Positions 47,672-57,982 of a DNA stretch of 64,000 nucleotides are shown here, in pieces. Below the pieces are notes generated by a model, which did not search any database, was not told where the DNA came from, and saw nothing but the letters and a program-made list of their open reading frames with translations. Every line of letters starts with the position of its first letter. The first letter of the stretch is position 1. Source of the stretch: Curvibacter sp. (lineage in GTDB: Bacteria; Pseudomonadota; Gammaproteobacteria; Burkholderiales; Burkholderiaceae_C); assembly GCA_020248905.1 (NCBI GenBank), contig JADCGR010000012.1, positions 1 through 64,000 on the forward strand, read 5' to 3'. The translations under genes and the position numbers were made by a program.

Positions 47672-48166
47672 ATGAAGCGTGCAATTCAAAAGGGTTTCAC
47701 CCTGATCGAACTGATGATCGTCGTGGCGATCATCGGTATTCTGGCTGCCGTCGCCCTGCCGGCGTACAGAGACTACACCCTCCGAGCCAGACTTTCCGAA
47801 GTGATTCTGGCCGCGTCTGCATGCCGTACTACCATCACTGAAGTTTACCAAACAGCTAACGCCTCCGTAGTCATGGCTGCCAACGGCTGGGGTTGCGAGG
47901 CTGGCGCAGGCACCTCGAACGCGAGCGTCCCCAGCAGATTCGTTTCCGCTATCACCACTAATGCGGATGGGAGAATCCAGGTTACTTCGACCGTCGAAGG
48001 CGGGCAGGGCATCGTGTCGCTCGAACCGATGGCACCGGGGAACGTTTTGGCTACGTGGGCCAACAACGCGGGTCAGACCATCTTTGGTTGGCGTTGCGGT
48101 AATAGGCCTGACGGCGGTACTACTGTGCCGGCCAACTTACTGCCCGGCTCCTGTCGCGGCAATTGA
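47672..48166 (+). CDS. pilA: Type IV major pilin PilA
   Basis: Structural subunit of type IVa pili, 164 aa. The prepilin peptidase site and N-terminal helix are unmistakable: short leader ending QKG, then [18 protein letters not shown] with Glu at mature position 5. The C-terminal disulfide loop is framed by Cys in GWRCGN and [15 protein letters not shown] precedes the ATG. Expression should depend on the sigma-54 promoter upstream, and transcription largely ends at a hairpin just beyond the stop. The next gene encodes a likely pilin-glycosylating ligase. Confidence 0.95.
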   Translation: MKRAIQKGFTLIELMIVVAIIGILAAVALPAYRDYTLRARLSEVILAASACRTTITEVYQTANASVVMAANGWGCEAGAGTSNASVPSRFVSAITTNADGRIQVTSTVEGGQGIVSLEPMAPGNVLATWANNAGQTIFGWRCGNRPDGGTTVPANLLPGSCRGN

Positions 48167-48194
48167 TCTTGCCCCGCGCAACGATTGCAGCAAG

Positions 48195-48217
48195 AACGCC
48201 CCGCAAGGGGCGTTTTT
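48195..48217 (+). terminator. Intrinsic terminator after pilA
   Basis: AACGCCCC-GCAA-GGGGCGTT (48195-48214) followed by TTT, 29 bases past the pilA stop and before the first likely start of the ligase gene. It would give abundant pilA mRNA with limited readthrough into the ligase gene. Confidence 0.8.
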
Positions 48218-48228
48218 CTGGGACCGCA

Positions 48229-49914
48229 GTGGTTGCGGCGCTAGGCTTCCTTGTTTTTATCGCTGCCTGGTTAATACCAAATCACTATCCGCCGTGGACC
48301 AGTTTCTACAACGAGGGCGCGGCTTTTCTGGCCCTCGCAATGCTCGGGCTAGCAGGTTTAGCGCAGCGTGACGACAGCCAGTTCGATGCGATTCCCTTGA
48401 TCCTTGCTTTCTTCGTCCTGATCGTCGGTCTTCAGTGGGCGGGTGGACTGATTGCGTACCATGGGGATGCAGTCCTGAGCAGCCTGTACCTTGTTGGTTT
48501 CGCGATTGCTTGGTGTCTAGGGCGACAAGCCGTAGGCGGTGCTGCACCGCAAAGTCCACCAGCATTGGACTGGCTAGCCACTGCTGTGGTCGTCGCATCT
48601 GCCATTTCCGTGTATGCCGCACTATTGCAGTGGCTGAGCATGGAATCCGAAACCGGCAATATGGTTACCGAGTGGGGGGCTGGTGGGCGCCCCGGCGCCA
48701 ACCTTGCCCAAGCAAATCACTTTGCCACACTCACGATAGTCGCGGCGGTGCTGAGCATACACCTGCACGAACGCGGTTTCCTTAGACGCTGGCAGCTCTA
48801 CGCGTTGCTCAGCTGGATGGCCCTCGGGACAACGACTGCAGAATCCCGAACTGCTCTTCTCTCGGTTCTTGCTCTAGGGGTTCTTTTCGTGTGGCGGGGG
48901 CGTGAGCTCTTGAGTCGTGTCAGCCAACGGGCGCTTTTCATGTGGTGGGCTGCACTGATAGCCCTTTTCCTTACGTGGGCGCCCCTCAACAGAGCGTTAC
49001 TACTCACCCCAACTCGAGGTGTCGCGGGCGTTGCGAATGATGCCGGCCGACTGCAGATCTGGCACCAAATGTTGGCGGCGATAGAACAGTCCCCATGGTG
49101 GGGCTACGGCTGGCGGCAGACAGTGCTTGCTCAGAAAGCAGGTTCTGCCGCCGAGCCTGCAGCCCCCATCACCGACTATGCGCACAACCTCGCGCTGGAC
49201 CTTTACGTCTGGCTAGGAGTTCCTCTAGCCTCAGTGTTGCTGGTGTGTGTGGCGTGGTGGCTGCTCCGCGCAGTGAACCGCATCCAGACCGTACAGCAAT
49301 GGTTGATCGTCGCCGCAGTCGTTCCCGTGTTGGTTCACAGCTTGGTCGAGTTTCCGTTTGCCTATGCGTATTTCCTGTTTCCGTGTGCGGCTTTACTTGG
49401 AATGCTCGCGGCCCTCCAGTACCAGCCAACCGACAGGACTTGGTCAATAGCTCCTGGTTGGTCGAGCTCACTAAAGGCTGTCGTTTTTGGGTTGTTCATG
49501 TGTGTCAGTGGATGGGCGGCCTACGAATACAGACTTGCAGAGGACGACTTTCGCGTGATGCGATTCGAAATGCGCGCCGTCGGACAAAGACCGGAGGGCC
49601 ACGAGCCCCCCAACTTGCTACTGCTGGACCAAATTGGTGAGGTGCTGTACCTGGGGCGACTCGAGCCTACTCCGCACATGCCTAAGGAGGATATCGAACG
49701 TCTTCGCGTAGCCAGCGACAACACCATGTGGGCAACAGCTCATTTGCGATACATTGTCTCTCTGGGGCTGAACGGCAGACCCGACGACGCCAAAAGGGAA
49801 CTCCGCAAGCTCAAGGACTTCTACGGTGAGCGGAGTTATGCACAAGCCAAAAGCCTGATACTTGAGCTACAGAAAAGTAAGTATCCGCAACTCAAGGATG
49901 TTGTGCCGCCCTGA
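48229..49914 (+). CDS. Pilin O-glycosylation ligase, PglL/Wzy_C type
   Basis: Polytopic inner membrane protein of about 561 aa in the O-antigen ligase/O-oligosaccharyltransferase family. About 11-12 hydrophobic helices are followed by a soluble C-terminal part (about 470-561). The PglL-like N-terminus NHYPPWTSFYNE, and the periplasmic loop with GRPGANLAQANHFATL, match the PglL_A/Wzy_C features. GTG at 48229 is taken because the frame's earlier TTG (48163) lies before the pilA terminator. Position next to pilA suggests glycan transfer to the pilin. Base composition is lower in G+C than the flanking genes. Confidence 0.8.
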   Translation: MVAALGFLVFIAAWLIPNHYPPWTSFYNEGAAFLALAMLGLAGLAQRDDSQFDAIPLILAFFVLIVGLQWAGGLIAYHGDAVLSSLYLVGFAIAWCLGRQAVGGAAPQSPPALDWLATAVVVASAISVYAALLQWLSMESETGNMVTEWGAGGRPGANLAQANHFATLTIVAAVLSIHLHERGFLRRWQLYALLSWMALGTTTAESRTALLSVLALGVLFVWRGRELLSRVSQRALFMWWAALIALFLTWAPLNRALLLTPTRGVAGVANDAGRLQIWHQMLAAIEQSPWWGYGWRQTVLAQKAGSAAEPAAPITDYAHNLALDLYVWLGVPLASVLLVCVAWWLLRAVNRIQTVQQWLIVAAVVPVLVHSLVEFPFAYAYFLFPCAALLGMLAALQYQPTDRTWSIAPGWSSSLKAVVFGLFMCVSGWAAYEYRLAEDDFRVMRFEMRAVGQRPEGHEPPNLLLLDQIGEVLYLGRLEPTPHMPKEDIERLRVASDNTMWATAHLRYIVSLGLNGRPDDAKRELRKLKDFYGERSYAQAKSLILELQKSKYPQLKDVVPP

Positions 49915-50014
49915 TGTCGCTTGCGTGAATGAGACGATCCACCGCAGCCGATGTGACCACCACGGTCCCAGCTAGCCGACAGATCCCATGCAAACGCGTT
50001 AGCTGGAAAGGGAG

Positions 50015-50503
50015 TCAGAGGGCGTGGTAGCTGCCTGATTTACCCCCGTGCTTTTCGAGCAACTGAACGCCAGTCATGACCATCCCCCGATCAACCGCCT
50101 TGCACATGTCATAGATCGTCAGCAGGGCGATTTGCACGGCCGTCAGCGCTTCCATCTCCACCCCGGTCGGGCCAATGGTCTCCACCGTGGCGGTGCAGGC
50201 CACGCTCGAGGGGGCTGTCTGCGAAGCAGGATGCAGGGAAAAATCCAGCGCTACGCGCGTGAGTGCCAGCGGGTGGCACAAGGGGATGAGGTCACTGGTC
50301 TTCTTGGCCGCCTGAATACCGGCAATGCGCGCGATGCCGATCACATCGCCTTTCTTCGCTGACCCCGAAGCGATCAGCTCCAGGGTGCCCGGTTGCATCT
50401 CGATGCGACCTGTGGCCACGGCCGTGCGGCGTGTGCTGGACTTGGAGCCTACGTCCACCATATGGGCCTGGCCCGAGGCGTCAAAATGCGTGAGGGAAGT
50501 CAT
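50015..50503 (-). CDS. moaC: Cyclic pyranopterin monophosphate synthase MoaC
   Basis: Second enzyme of molybdenum cofactor synthesis, converting the MoaA product to cyclic pyranopterin monophosphate. The 162-aa protein carries [18 protein letters not shown] near the start, the [13 protein letters not shown] motif near residue 69, and [21 protein letters not shown] near 117, the classical MoaC set. It is on the minus strand, divergent from tfpX, and unrelated to the surrounding pilus genes. Confidence 0.97.
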   Translation of the reverse strand: MTSLTHFDASGQAHMVDVGSKSSTRRTAVATGRIEMQPGTLELIASGSAKKGDVIGIARIAGIQAAKKTSDLIPLCHPLALTRVALDFSLHPASQTAPSSVACTATVETIGPTGVEMEALTAVQIALLTIYDMCKAVDRGMVMTGVQLLEKHGGKSGSYHAL

Positions 50504-50560
50504 GGAAAATTCAGACGTCGTCTTTACATACGAGCAAACAAGTTCGTGCATCATACGACC

Positions 50561-51334
50561 ATGACGCAAGGCAACCCGATACGCTGGAAAGAACGCTTGG
50601 TGGCGAGTGGCCTGCACCTTGGCCTCAGCCTCGTGATTGCAGCCTTGGCTGCGGCACTGGTTTTTGGCCTGTGGTATCCCTACCCTTACCGGGAGATTGC
50701 CGGAGGTCGCGAGCTATTCCTGATCGTGATCGCGGTCGACGTCGCTCTGGGCCCGCTGATCACGCTCGCAGTGTTCAACCGAAACAAACCCCGTGGCGAG
50801 TTGTTCCGCGATCTCACGATCGTTGGTCTGTTGCAGCTCGGGGCACTCGCTTACGGTCTATGGACCGTAAGCGTCGCGCGGCCCGTGCATCTCGTCTTTG
50901 AGTTCGACCGCTTTCGTGTCGTCCATGCCATCGAAGTGCCGGAGGAACTATTGCTTGATGCATCCGGTGGCGCACGCTCCCTGCCCCTCACTGGCCCGAC
51001 CCTGCTTGCCGTGCGGCCCTTCCGCAATCCCGAGGAGGAGTTGACGATGACCATGGTGGCGCTGCAGGGTGTGCCCCTGAGCGCGCTACCCGAGCTCTGG
51101 CAGCCCTATGAGCAGGCGCAGCCGCGCGTAATAGCCGCCGGCAAACCCCTGAGCGATCTGCGACAGCGCCTCGGGCCGCAATCAAAGCTGATCGATGCGG
51201 CGGTCGAGCAGACGGGTCTCCACGACGATGCCTTGCGGTACTTGCCCATGGTCGCCCGCAAGGCCTTTTGGACCGTACTGATTGACGCGCGGACGGCTGA
51301 AGTCCGGGGGTTCATCGCACTGGACTCATTTTGA
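50561..51334 (+). CDS. TfpX/TfpZ-family type IV pilin accessory protein
   Basis: Inner membrane protein of 257 aa with three to four N-terminal helices (near 17-37, 47-70, 85-105) and a periplasmic C-terminal domain. The conserved [18 protein letters not shown] stretch and the [15 protein letters not shown] segment identify the TfpX/TfpZ family, accessories needed for particular pilins to assemble. It begins 57 bases from divergent moaC and ends overlapped by the next start (TTGA). Its placement 2.4 kb after pilA supports a role with that pilin. Confidence 0.85.
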   Translation: MTQGNPIRWKERLVASGLHLGLSLVIAALAAALVFGLWYPYPYREIAGGRELFLIVIAVDVALGPLITLAVFNRNKPRGELFRDLTIVGLLQLGALAYGLWTVSVARPVHLVFEFDRFRVVHAIEVPEELLLDASGGARSLPLTGPTLLAVRPFRNPEEELTMTMVALQGVPLSALPELWQPYEQAQPRVIAAGKPLSDLRQRLGPQSKLIDAAVEQTGLHDDALRYLPMVARKAFWTVLIDARTAEVRGFIALDSF

Positions 51335-52857
51335 AGCGCGCGATCCGCTGCTTGCAACGCCTGCTGCTCACGGGTCTCATCCTTGCACAGGGCTGGATGC
51401 CTGCGGCCGCCCAATCAGTCAGCCTTCCCGCGCTGGGCGACGGGGCAGAGATGAGCACGAGCGCCGAGCGTGCCTTGGGCGACCGCATCGCCCGCATGCT
51501 TTACCGGGATCCGGCTTTCCTGGACGACGCCATTCTGGGCGACTATGTGCAGGGTATCTGGGGGCGTCTCATGCAGGCCGCGCGGCAGCGGGGCGAGCTG
51601 TCGCCTGAATTGGAAGATCGCTTTGCCTGGGAGGTGCTGCTGGGGCGCGACCGCAGCGTCAACGCCTTTGCCCTGCCGGGTGGTTATATGGGGGTGCACC
51701 TGGGCCTCATCGCCGTGGTGAGCAGCGAGGACGAACTCGCCTCAGTGCTGGCGCACGAGCTGAGCCACGTCACGCAGCGCCACATCGTGCGCATGATCGA
51801 CCGCCAGAGCACCCAGGCGCCGTGGATGTTGGGCGCCATGATCCTGGGGGCGCTGGCGGCTGCCAGCAACCCCAGTGCTGCCGGCGCGATGATTGTCGGC
51901 GGTCAGGCTGCTGCGGTGCAGGGCCAGCTCAATTTCTCGCGCGACATGGAGCGCGAGGCCGACCGCGTGGGCTATGGCGTCATGACGCAGGCGGGCTTTG
52001 ACGGCCGTGGCTTTGTCGGCATGTTCGAGAAGCTGCAGCAGGCCAACCGCTTCAACGACACGGGCGCCTTTCCCTATCTTCGCAGCCACCCGCTGACCAC
52101 CGAACGCATGGCCGACATGCAGGGACGCCAGCAGCTGCTCCCGACCAGCCCGCCGCCACCCATGTCGCTCACCCACGCCATGCTGGCGGCGCGGGCGCGC
52201 CAGCTAGCCAATCCCGACGTGGACAGCCAGCGTGCGACCTACGCCCAGCTGGAAGTGCAGGCCTTCAGGTCTTTGTCCGAGCCGCGCCAGGTGGGCGCCT
52301 TGTACGCGGGCGTGATGGCGGCGCAAAGCTTGCGGGACTTCGAGCTGGCACGGCGGTGGCAGGCCCTGCTCGCCGCCCGGGTTGCTGACGACCCGCCAGC
52401 CGCCTACCAGGCGCGTCTGTTGGCCGCCGAGCTGGCCCTCGCGCAGTCGCAGGGCCGCGAGGCGCTGGACCTGCTCGCGCCCGACGCAAGGTCCGCTGCG
52501 GAAAAAACGCCGCGCGCCGTGCTTTTTCTGCGCGCACGGGCCGCCGCCCAGTCGGGTCGGGCCGGCGAGATGGCCGAAGGCCTGCAGCTATGGCTGTCTG
52601 GTCGGCCCCGGGATGCTCAGGCCTGGCAGCTACTGGCGCTCTGCTATACCGCACTGGGGCAGCCTTTGCGTGCCGTGCGTGCCGAGGCGGAAGCCTACGC
52701 CGCGCGGCTGGATTACGCCGCCGCGCGCGACCGCCTCAAGGCGGCCCAGGATCTGGCGCGCCGGGGTCCGGTGGTAGACCACATCGAGGCGTCCATCATC
52801 GACGCGCGCAGCCGCCAAATCGACTCAATGCTGCGGGAACAGGCGCTCGAGCGCTGA
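51331..52857 (+). CDS. Periplasmic M48 metalloprotease with TPRs, BepA-like
   Basis: Zinc metalloprotease/chaperone of 508 aa for outer membrane protein quality control, resembling BepA (YfgC). A signal peptide precedes the cleavage area AAAQ near residue 27. The zinc motif HELSHVTQRH is near residue 143, and EREADRVGY supplies the third ligand near 207. The C-terminal half (about 290-500) is helical and TPR-like. It starts at TTG, overlapping the tfpX stop (TTGA). The 3' end overlaps the convergent holin-like gene by 33 bases. BepA in E. coli acts with LptD assembly; lptD is also in this window. Confidence 0.88.
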   Translation: MKRAIRCLQRLLLTGLILAQGWMPAAAQSVSLPALGDGAEMSTSAERALGDRIARMLYRDPAFLDDAILGDYVQGIWGRLMQAARQRGELSPELEDRFAWEVLLGRDRSVNAFALPGGYMGVHLGLIAVVSSEDELASVLAHELSHVTQRHIVRMIDRQSTQAPWMLGAMILGALAAASNPSAAGAMIVGGQAAAVQGQLNFSRDMEREADRVGYGVMTQAGFDGRGFVGMFEKLQQANRFNDTGAFPYLRSHPLTTERMADMQGRQQLLPTSPPPPMSLTHAMLAARARQLANPDVDSQRATYAQLEVQAFRSLSEPRQVGALYAGVMAAQSLRDFELARRWQALLAARVADDPPAAYQARLLAAELALAQSQGREALDLLAPDARSAAEKTPRAVLFLRARAAAQSGRAGEMAEGLQLWLSGRPRDAQAWQLLALCYTALGQPLRAVRAEAEAYAARLDYAAARDRLKAAQDLARRGPVVDHIEASIIDARSRQIDSMLREQALER

Positions 52858-53178
52858 GTCGATCACCAGGCTGAAGATCGAATAGAGCAGCGAGCCCAGC
52901 AGGGCAGCCGCGAAATCACGCACCTGAAAACCGTCCAGCACGGTGGCTGCAGCCCAGAAAAGCAGCGCATTGATGACGAAAAGGAACAGCCCCAGGCTCA
53001 AAACGGTGACCGGAAGCGTGAGAAGGATGAGCAGCGGTCGCAGGAAGATGTTGAACAGCCCAATGACCAGGGCGGCCAGCAGCGCCGCCGAAAAACTTTG
53101 GAGCTCGACGCCGCTGTAGAGATGGGCGAGCGCCAGCAGGGCGCTGGCACTGAGCAGCCACTTGGCCAGGAGTTTCAT
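52825..53178 (-). CDS. Phage holin superfamily IV-like small membrane protein
   Basis: Protein of 117 aa with four hydrophobic helices (about 5-22, 28-50, 53-78, 88-108), of the family often labelled phage holin family protein, found on ordinary bacterial chromosomes. The motif FNIFLRPLLILLTLPVTVLSLGLFLFVINALLFW is characteristic in pattern. There is no phage context here. It overlaps the end of the BepA-like gene by 33 bases in convergent orientation. Role unknown. Confidence 0.8.
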   Translation of the reverse strand: MKLLAKWLLSASALLALAHLYSGVELQSFSAALLAALVIGLFNIFLRPLLILLTLPVTVLSLGLFLFVINALLFWAAATVLDGFQVRDFAAALLGSLLYSIFSLVIDSALERLFPQH

Positions 53179-53328
53179 TGCCGCCGAGCATAGCATTGCG
53201 CGGTGACCGGCCATCTCAGCCAAGGACGCCTGCAGGCATCGGGTCATCCGTGCCCGCGCAGGGTCTTGGAGTTCATAGTGGCTGATAACGGGCGGGGTGC
53301 CTGTGGGGCGCTATCATGCGCGACTCCC

Positions 53329-53763
53329 ATGGCAGGCATCCACATCACCGACATCGAATCGGCCATCAACCACTGGCGCGAGCGCGAGCCCTCGCCGGAT
53401 GGCATCACGCTGGCCCGGCCGGTGCGCGCGCTCGCCGAGATCTACGCCCTGATGGTCTACTACCGCGAGCCGGAGGCCGACGAGCACACCATGCCACGGG
53501 CAGCCTACGAGGCCTGGCTGGCCTGGTACCTGACGATGCCCGACACCCCCTGCATCGCCATCTGCTCCACCAGCCAGGGCGATCCGGTCTGCAAGGGCTG
53601 CGGCCGCACCTTCGATGAGGTACAGCGCTGGCCTGAACTGCGGCCAGCCGAGAAGCGCCAGACTTGGCGCCGCATCACCTTGCACGGCGACGCGTGGCGC
53701 TTCAACCGCTATGCCGAGCGGGCGGCCGAGAAGGATCATCTGGGCGACGTGGCCGCCGCCTAA
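53329..53763 (+). CDS. DUF3717 and DUF1289 fusion protein
   Basis: Protein of 144 aa with two small domains. Residues 1-65 match the DUF3717 pattern (IHITDIESAINHWRER and EIYALMVYYRE), and residues 72-125 match DUF1289 (PCIAICSTSQGDPVCKGCGRTFDEVQRW), whose four Cys residues could bind metal. The start ATG is the one giving the MAGIHITD N-terminus. It converges on yaeQ with 3 bases between stops. No function is known for either domain; a regulatory or iron-binding role would be speculation. Confidence 0.8.
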   Translation: MAGIHITDIESAINHWREREPSPDGITLARPVRALAEIYALMVYYREPEADEHTMPRAAYEAWLAWYLTMPDTPCIAICSTSQGDPVCKGCGRTFDEVQRWPELRPAEKRQTWRRITLHGDAWRFNRYAERAAEKDHLGDVAAA

Positions 53764-53766
53764 ATC

Positions 53767-54327
53767 TTACTTCCAGTGCAGCGGCTCGACGTCCACCTGT
53801 TGGCGGCTGTTGCCGAGCATCAGTACGCCCTCCTGCACGGTGGCCTGCAGCTGCATGCTGCGCTCGGCAAGCGCCGCAAGGGCCTGGGAGGCCTCGGTCG
53901 GAACCCGCCAGACCTGCAGCTTGTCCAGGCGTGCGAGCTTGCTCTCGATGCCGCGCCACCAGACCTCGGCCGCGTGGGCAAAGGCGTAAACCACCACCGA
54001 ATCTGACCTGTTGCAGGCCTTGGCCAGCGGCTTGTCCTCGGGCTGGCCGGCCTCGATCCACAGGCGGGTGTGGCCCGTGTAATCGCGCAGCCAGGCGTCG
54101 GGCTCGTCCGGATCGGACAGACCGGCGCCGAAGGCCAGCGTGCCATCACCGCCCAGTTCGGTCTGCAGGCGATGCGCCTGCAGCGCAAGCGCGACCAGCC
54201 GGATCATCATGCGCTCGTCCGTCTCGCTCGGATGGCGCGCCAGCATCAGCGCATGGTCTGCGTAGTAGCCGTGGTCGATGTCGGCGATCTGCAGATAGGC
54301 CTTGAAGACCGTGGATTTCAGAGCCAT
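53767..54327 (-). CDS. YaeQ family protein
   Basis: Protein of 186 aa of the YaeQ family, which has a PD-(D/E)XK nuclease-like fold in solved members. Recognised by the start ALKSTVFKAYLQIADIDHGYYADH, then HPSETDERMMIRLVALAL and the LWIEAGQPEDKPLAKAC segment holding the candidate active acidic residues and Lys. It lies downstream of purB on the same strand, separated by the three-hairpin repeat. Function unclear; once linked to suppression of transcription anti-termination phenotypes. Confidence 0.92.
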   Translation of the reverse strand: MALKSTVFKAYLQIADIDHGYYADHALMLARHPSETDERMMIRLVALALQAHRLQTELGGDGTLAFGAGLSDPDEPDAWLRDYTGHTRLWIEAGQPEDKPLAKACNRSDSVVVYAFAHAAEVWWRGIESKLARLDKLQVWRVPTEASQALAALAERSMQLQATVQEGVLMLGNSRQQVDVEPLHWK

Positions 54328-54354
54328 GAAGGATTTGAGCGTGAGGGGGAGTTG

Positions 54355-54437
54355 CCGCGGAACACCGCGGAACCGGCTTTGCCGGGCCGCTGGTGTTGTC
54401 CCCCTTCAGGGGGAAGCGGCGTCAGCCGCCCAGGGGG

Positions 54438-54440
<3 letters not shown>
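54355..54440 (-). repeat. Three-hairpin intergenic repeat, copy 2
   Basis: Hairpins CCGGC/GCCGG (54373-54385), CCCCC-TTCA-GGGGG (54400-54413) and GCGGC-GTCA-GCCGC (54416-54429), ending CAGGGGGTTA. Same layout as the copy at 17869-17952, but with different, still complementary, arms. It is preceded by an additional CCGCGG-AACA-CCGCGG hairpin (54355-54370). Its TTA forms the purB stop codon. Confidence 0.7.
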
Positions 54441-55865
<1,425 letters not shown>

Positions 55866-55901
55866 TCACTAGAATCGACTTGCTCCCTTACAGGCAGACC
55901 T

Positions 55902-56516
55902 ATGAAACTTATCGGCTCCCACACCAGCCCTTACGTACGCAAAGTGCGTATCGTGATGGCAGAAAAAAAACTGGACTACACGTTTGTGCTCGAAGACGTC
56001 TGGTCCGAGCAGACGCGAATTGTCGACGCCAATCCCCTGGGCAAGATCCCCTGTCTGATCATGGAGGGGGGCGAGGCACTGTTCGATTCCCGCGTCATCG
56101 TCGAGTACCTCGACACCCTGTCGCCGGTGGGCAAGCTCATACCCGCAGTGGGACGTGAGCGCGCCGAGGTCAAGACCTGGGAGGCGCTGGCCGACGGCGT
56201 CATGGATGCCGCCTTGCTCGCGCGCATGGAGTCCGTCTGGCCGCTGCGTAGCGCTGAGCAGCGATCCCAGGCCTGGATTGACCGCCAGCTCGGCAAGATC
56301 CACGCCAGTCTGGCCGCCATGAGCCAGGGGCTCGGCAACAAGCCCTATTGCGCCGGAACACATCCGAGCCTGGCCGATGTGGCCGTCGGCGCCGCGCTGG
56401 GCTATCTTGATTTCCGCTTCCCGCAGATTGCCTGGCGCGAAGCGCATCCTGCTCTGGTGCGCCTGCAGGAAAAGCTCATGCAGCGCCCCAGCTTTGCGGA
56501 GACGGTTCCCCAATGA
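55902..56516 (+). CDS. Glutathione S-transferase family protein
   Basis: Soluble protein of 204 aa with an N-terminal thioredoxin-like domain (about 1-78) and an all-helical C-terminal domain. The start MKLIGSHTSPYVRKVRIVMAEK places the active Ser near residue 9; NPLGKIPCL has the cis-Pro, and ALFDSRVIVEYLD the glutathione-binding segment. Similar to YibF-like GSTs of proteobacteria. Divergent from purB. Substrate unknown. Confidence 0.93.
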   Translation: MKLIGSHTSPYVRKVRIVMAEKKLDYTFVLEDVWSEQTRIVDANPLGKIPCLIMEGGEALFDSRVIVEYLDTLSPVGKLIPAVGRERAEVKTWEALADGVMDAALLARMESVWPLRSAEQRSQAWIDRQLGKIHASLAAMSQGLGNKPYCAGTHPSLADVAVGAALGYLDFRFPQIAWREAHPALVRLQEKLMQRPSFAETVPQ

Positions 56517-56554
56517 GCGCCCCTCCTGCGCCGCTGCTCCCCGCCTGATTGCGG

Positions 56555-57445
56555 TCAGACCGTCTTAACTGTGAGGGACAGCATGGGCTGCAGGTTCAGC
56601 TGGACCTTGACATCCCGGTAGGGCACGCTGGCGACGATGCGGCAGTCCCGCAGCGTGGTGTCCCGGATCACCGGCTCCGCCACCGCCATGCCATCTCGGT
56701 TGATGAGCACGGCCACTTTTGGGGTGGTGGTGTTCGCACCACGCCGGATCACCGTGGCCACCTCCTCTGTGCTGAGCTCGACAAAGGAGCCCGGCTAACG
56801 GATGCCAACCGCCCTGATCAGCGCGGCGCCAGCCTCATGGACGTGGTGGTTCTCGTCAAAGTAGCTGCCTTGCATTGCCACAGCTGGCGAGGTGGGCGTG
56901 CGTAAGGCGCGTGGCGCCAAGCGTGCGCCTAACATGTTGGCCCGCTGGATCAGGCGCGCCATGCGCATGCCGGGGGTGCGCGGTCCTAGCGAGCCGCGCG
57001 GCACCCCATGGTGGTGCCGCACCGCGTCCAGCCACTCAGGATCGCTAATGCCGGCCTTTTGCAAGAGCTTGACCAAACGCGCCGCGTGCTCGTCAATCTG
57101 CTGGCGCTGCCTGGCGGTGGGCGCCCCGAGTTGCTGGGCGAGCCTGTCCTGCAGGTCGGTCATGCCAAGGCTCATCGTGAGGGCCGCCAGGCACAGCACC
57201 TGCTCCTGTTGCCTGCTCCAGCCCAGCACCTCGCGTGCAGCCAGGCCGCACATCACGCTCACCAGCATGGCATGGGTGGTGCTGTACATGCGCCGCTCGC
57301 TGGCGGAAAGATGGAAGAGCGCAAACAGGACGCCATCGGAGTTGCCAATGGCGTGCTGGCGCAGCTGCTTCCGCAGCCGTAGCAGGCGCTGCAGGAACAG
57401 CGGTGCGCCGCTGTCGCGCAGGATGCTGTTGGCCAGCGCCGCGTG
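56555..57445 (-). pseudogene. HD-domain phosphohydrolase-like gene remnant
   Basis: Remnant of a Comamonadaceae-type HD-domain protein related to HD-GYP signalling enzymes. The preserved part runs from about 57445 with YSTTHAMLVSVMCGLAARE, LTMSLGMTDLQD (where an HD pair would be expected) and a later HHHG. An in-frame TAG at 56795-56797 interrupts it after AVGIR, and the same frame continues through PGSFVELSTEEV and NTTTPKVAVLINRDGM to 56555. About 100 N-terminal residues usual for the family are missing, replaced by the start of rfaE2. Two independent lesions make it very likely nonfunctional. The exact 5' boundary is uncertain. Confidence 0.75.
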
Positions 57446-57462
57446 GCTGCTAGGATGCCAGC

Positions 57463-57975
57463 ATGACCGATACCGCAGCCGTTGCCTCCCGCCCCCCGCC
57501 GGCATTCCTGAACAAGCTGTGCCCGCGTGGTGAGCTTGCCACCCGGCTGGCTGCCTTGCCCCGACCCCTGGTGTTCACCAATGGCGTGTTCGATGTCATT
57601 CATCGCGGGCATGCGGTCTATCTGGGCCAGGCCCGCGAGCTCGGCGCCACCCTGCTGGTGGCGCTCAACAGCGATGCCTCGGCGCGTCGTCTGGGCAAGG
57701 GCCCGGACCGCCCGCTGAACAACGAGCAGGACCGCGCCGCCCTGATGGCGGCCCTGGGTGCGGTGGATCTGGTGACCTGGTTCGATGAGGACACACCCCA
57801 GGCGCTGATTGCCGAGGTGCGCCCGGACATTCTCGTCAAGGGTGGCGACTACGACATGCGCAAATTGCCCGAGACGGCACAGGTCGAGTCTTGGGGCGGG
57901 CGTGCGCTCGCGTTGCCGTTCGTGGACGGCTATTCGACCACGGCCCTCGTGCGCAAGATCCGCAGCGCTTGCTGA
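57463..57975 (+). CDS. rfaE2: D-glycero-beta-D-manno-heptose 1-phosphate adenylyltransferase
   Basis: Makes ADP-heptose precursor for lipopolysaccharide inner core. The 170-aa protein corresponds to the C-terminal (HldE-C) half of the bifunctional enzyme. The cytidylyltransferase-fold signature FTNGVFDVIHRGHAVYLGQA with the HxGH-type motif is near residue 38; VALNSDASARRLGKGPDRP and DILVKGGDYD follow. The kinase half is not in this window. It is divergent from the HD remnant and converges on glnE with 7 bases between stops. Confidence 0.94.
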   Translation: MTDTAAVASRPPPAFLNKLCPRGELATRLAALPRPLVFTNGVFDVIHRGHAVYLGQARELGATLLVALNSDASARRLGKGPDRPLNNEQDRAALMAALGAVDLVTWFDEDTPQALIAEVRPDILVKGGDYDMRKLPETAQVESWGGRALALPFVDGYSTTALVRKIRSAC

Positions 57976-57982
57976 GCCGGGC

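Noticed and set aside
48163-48228. TTG start of the pilin ligase overlapping the pilA stop
   Set aside because: A strong terminator lies inside this stretch and the known family N-terminus begins later, so GTG 48229 is preferred, though the earlier start is not fully excluded.
52825-53178. Prophage remnant suggested by the holin-like protein
   Set aside because: No other phage genes are nearby and this family is common on bacterial chromosomes outside prophages.
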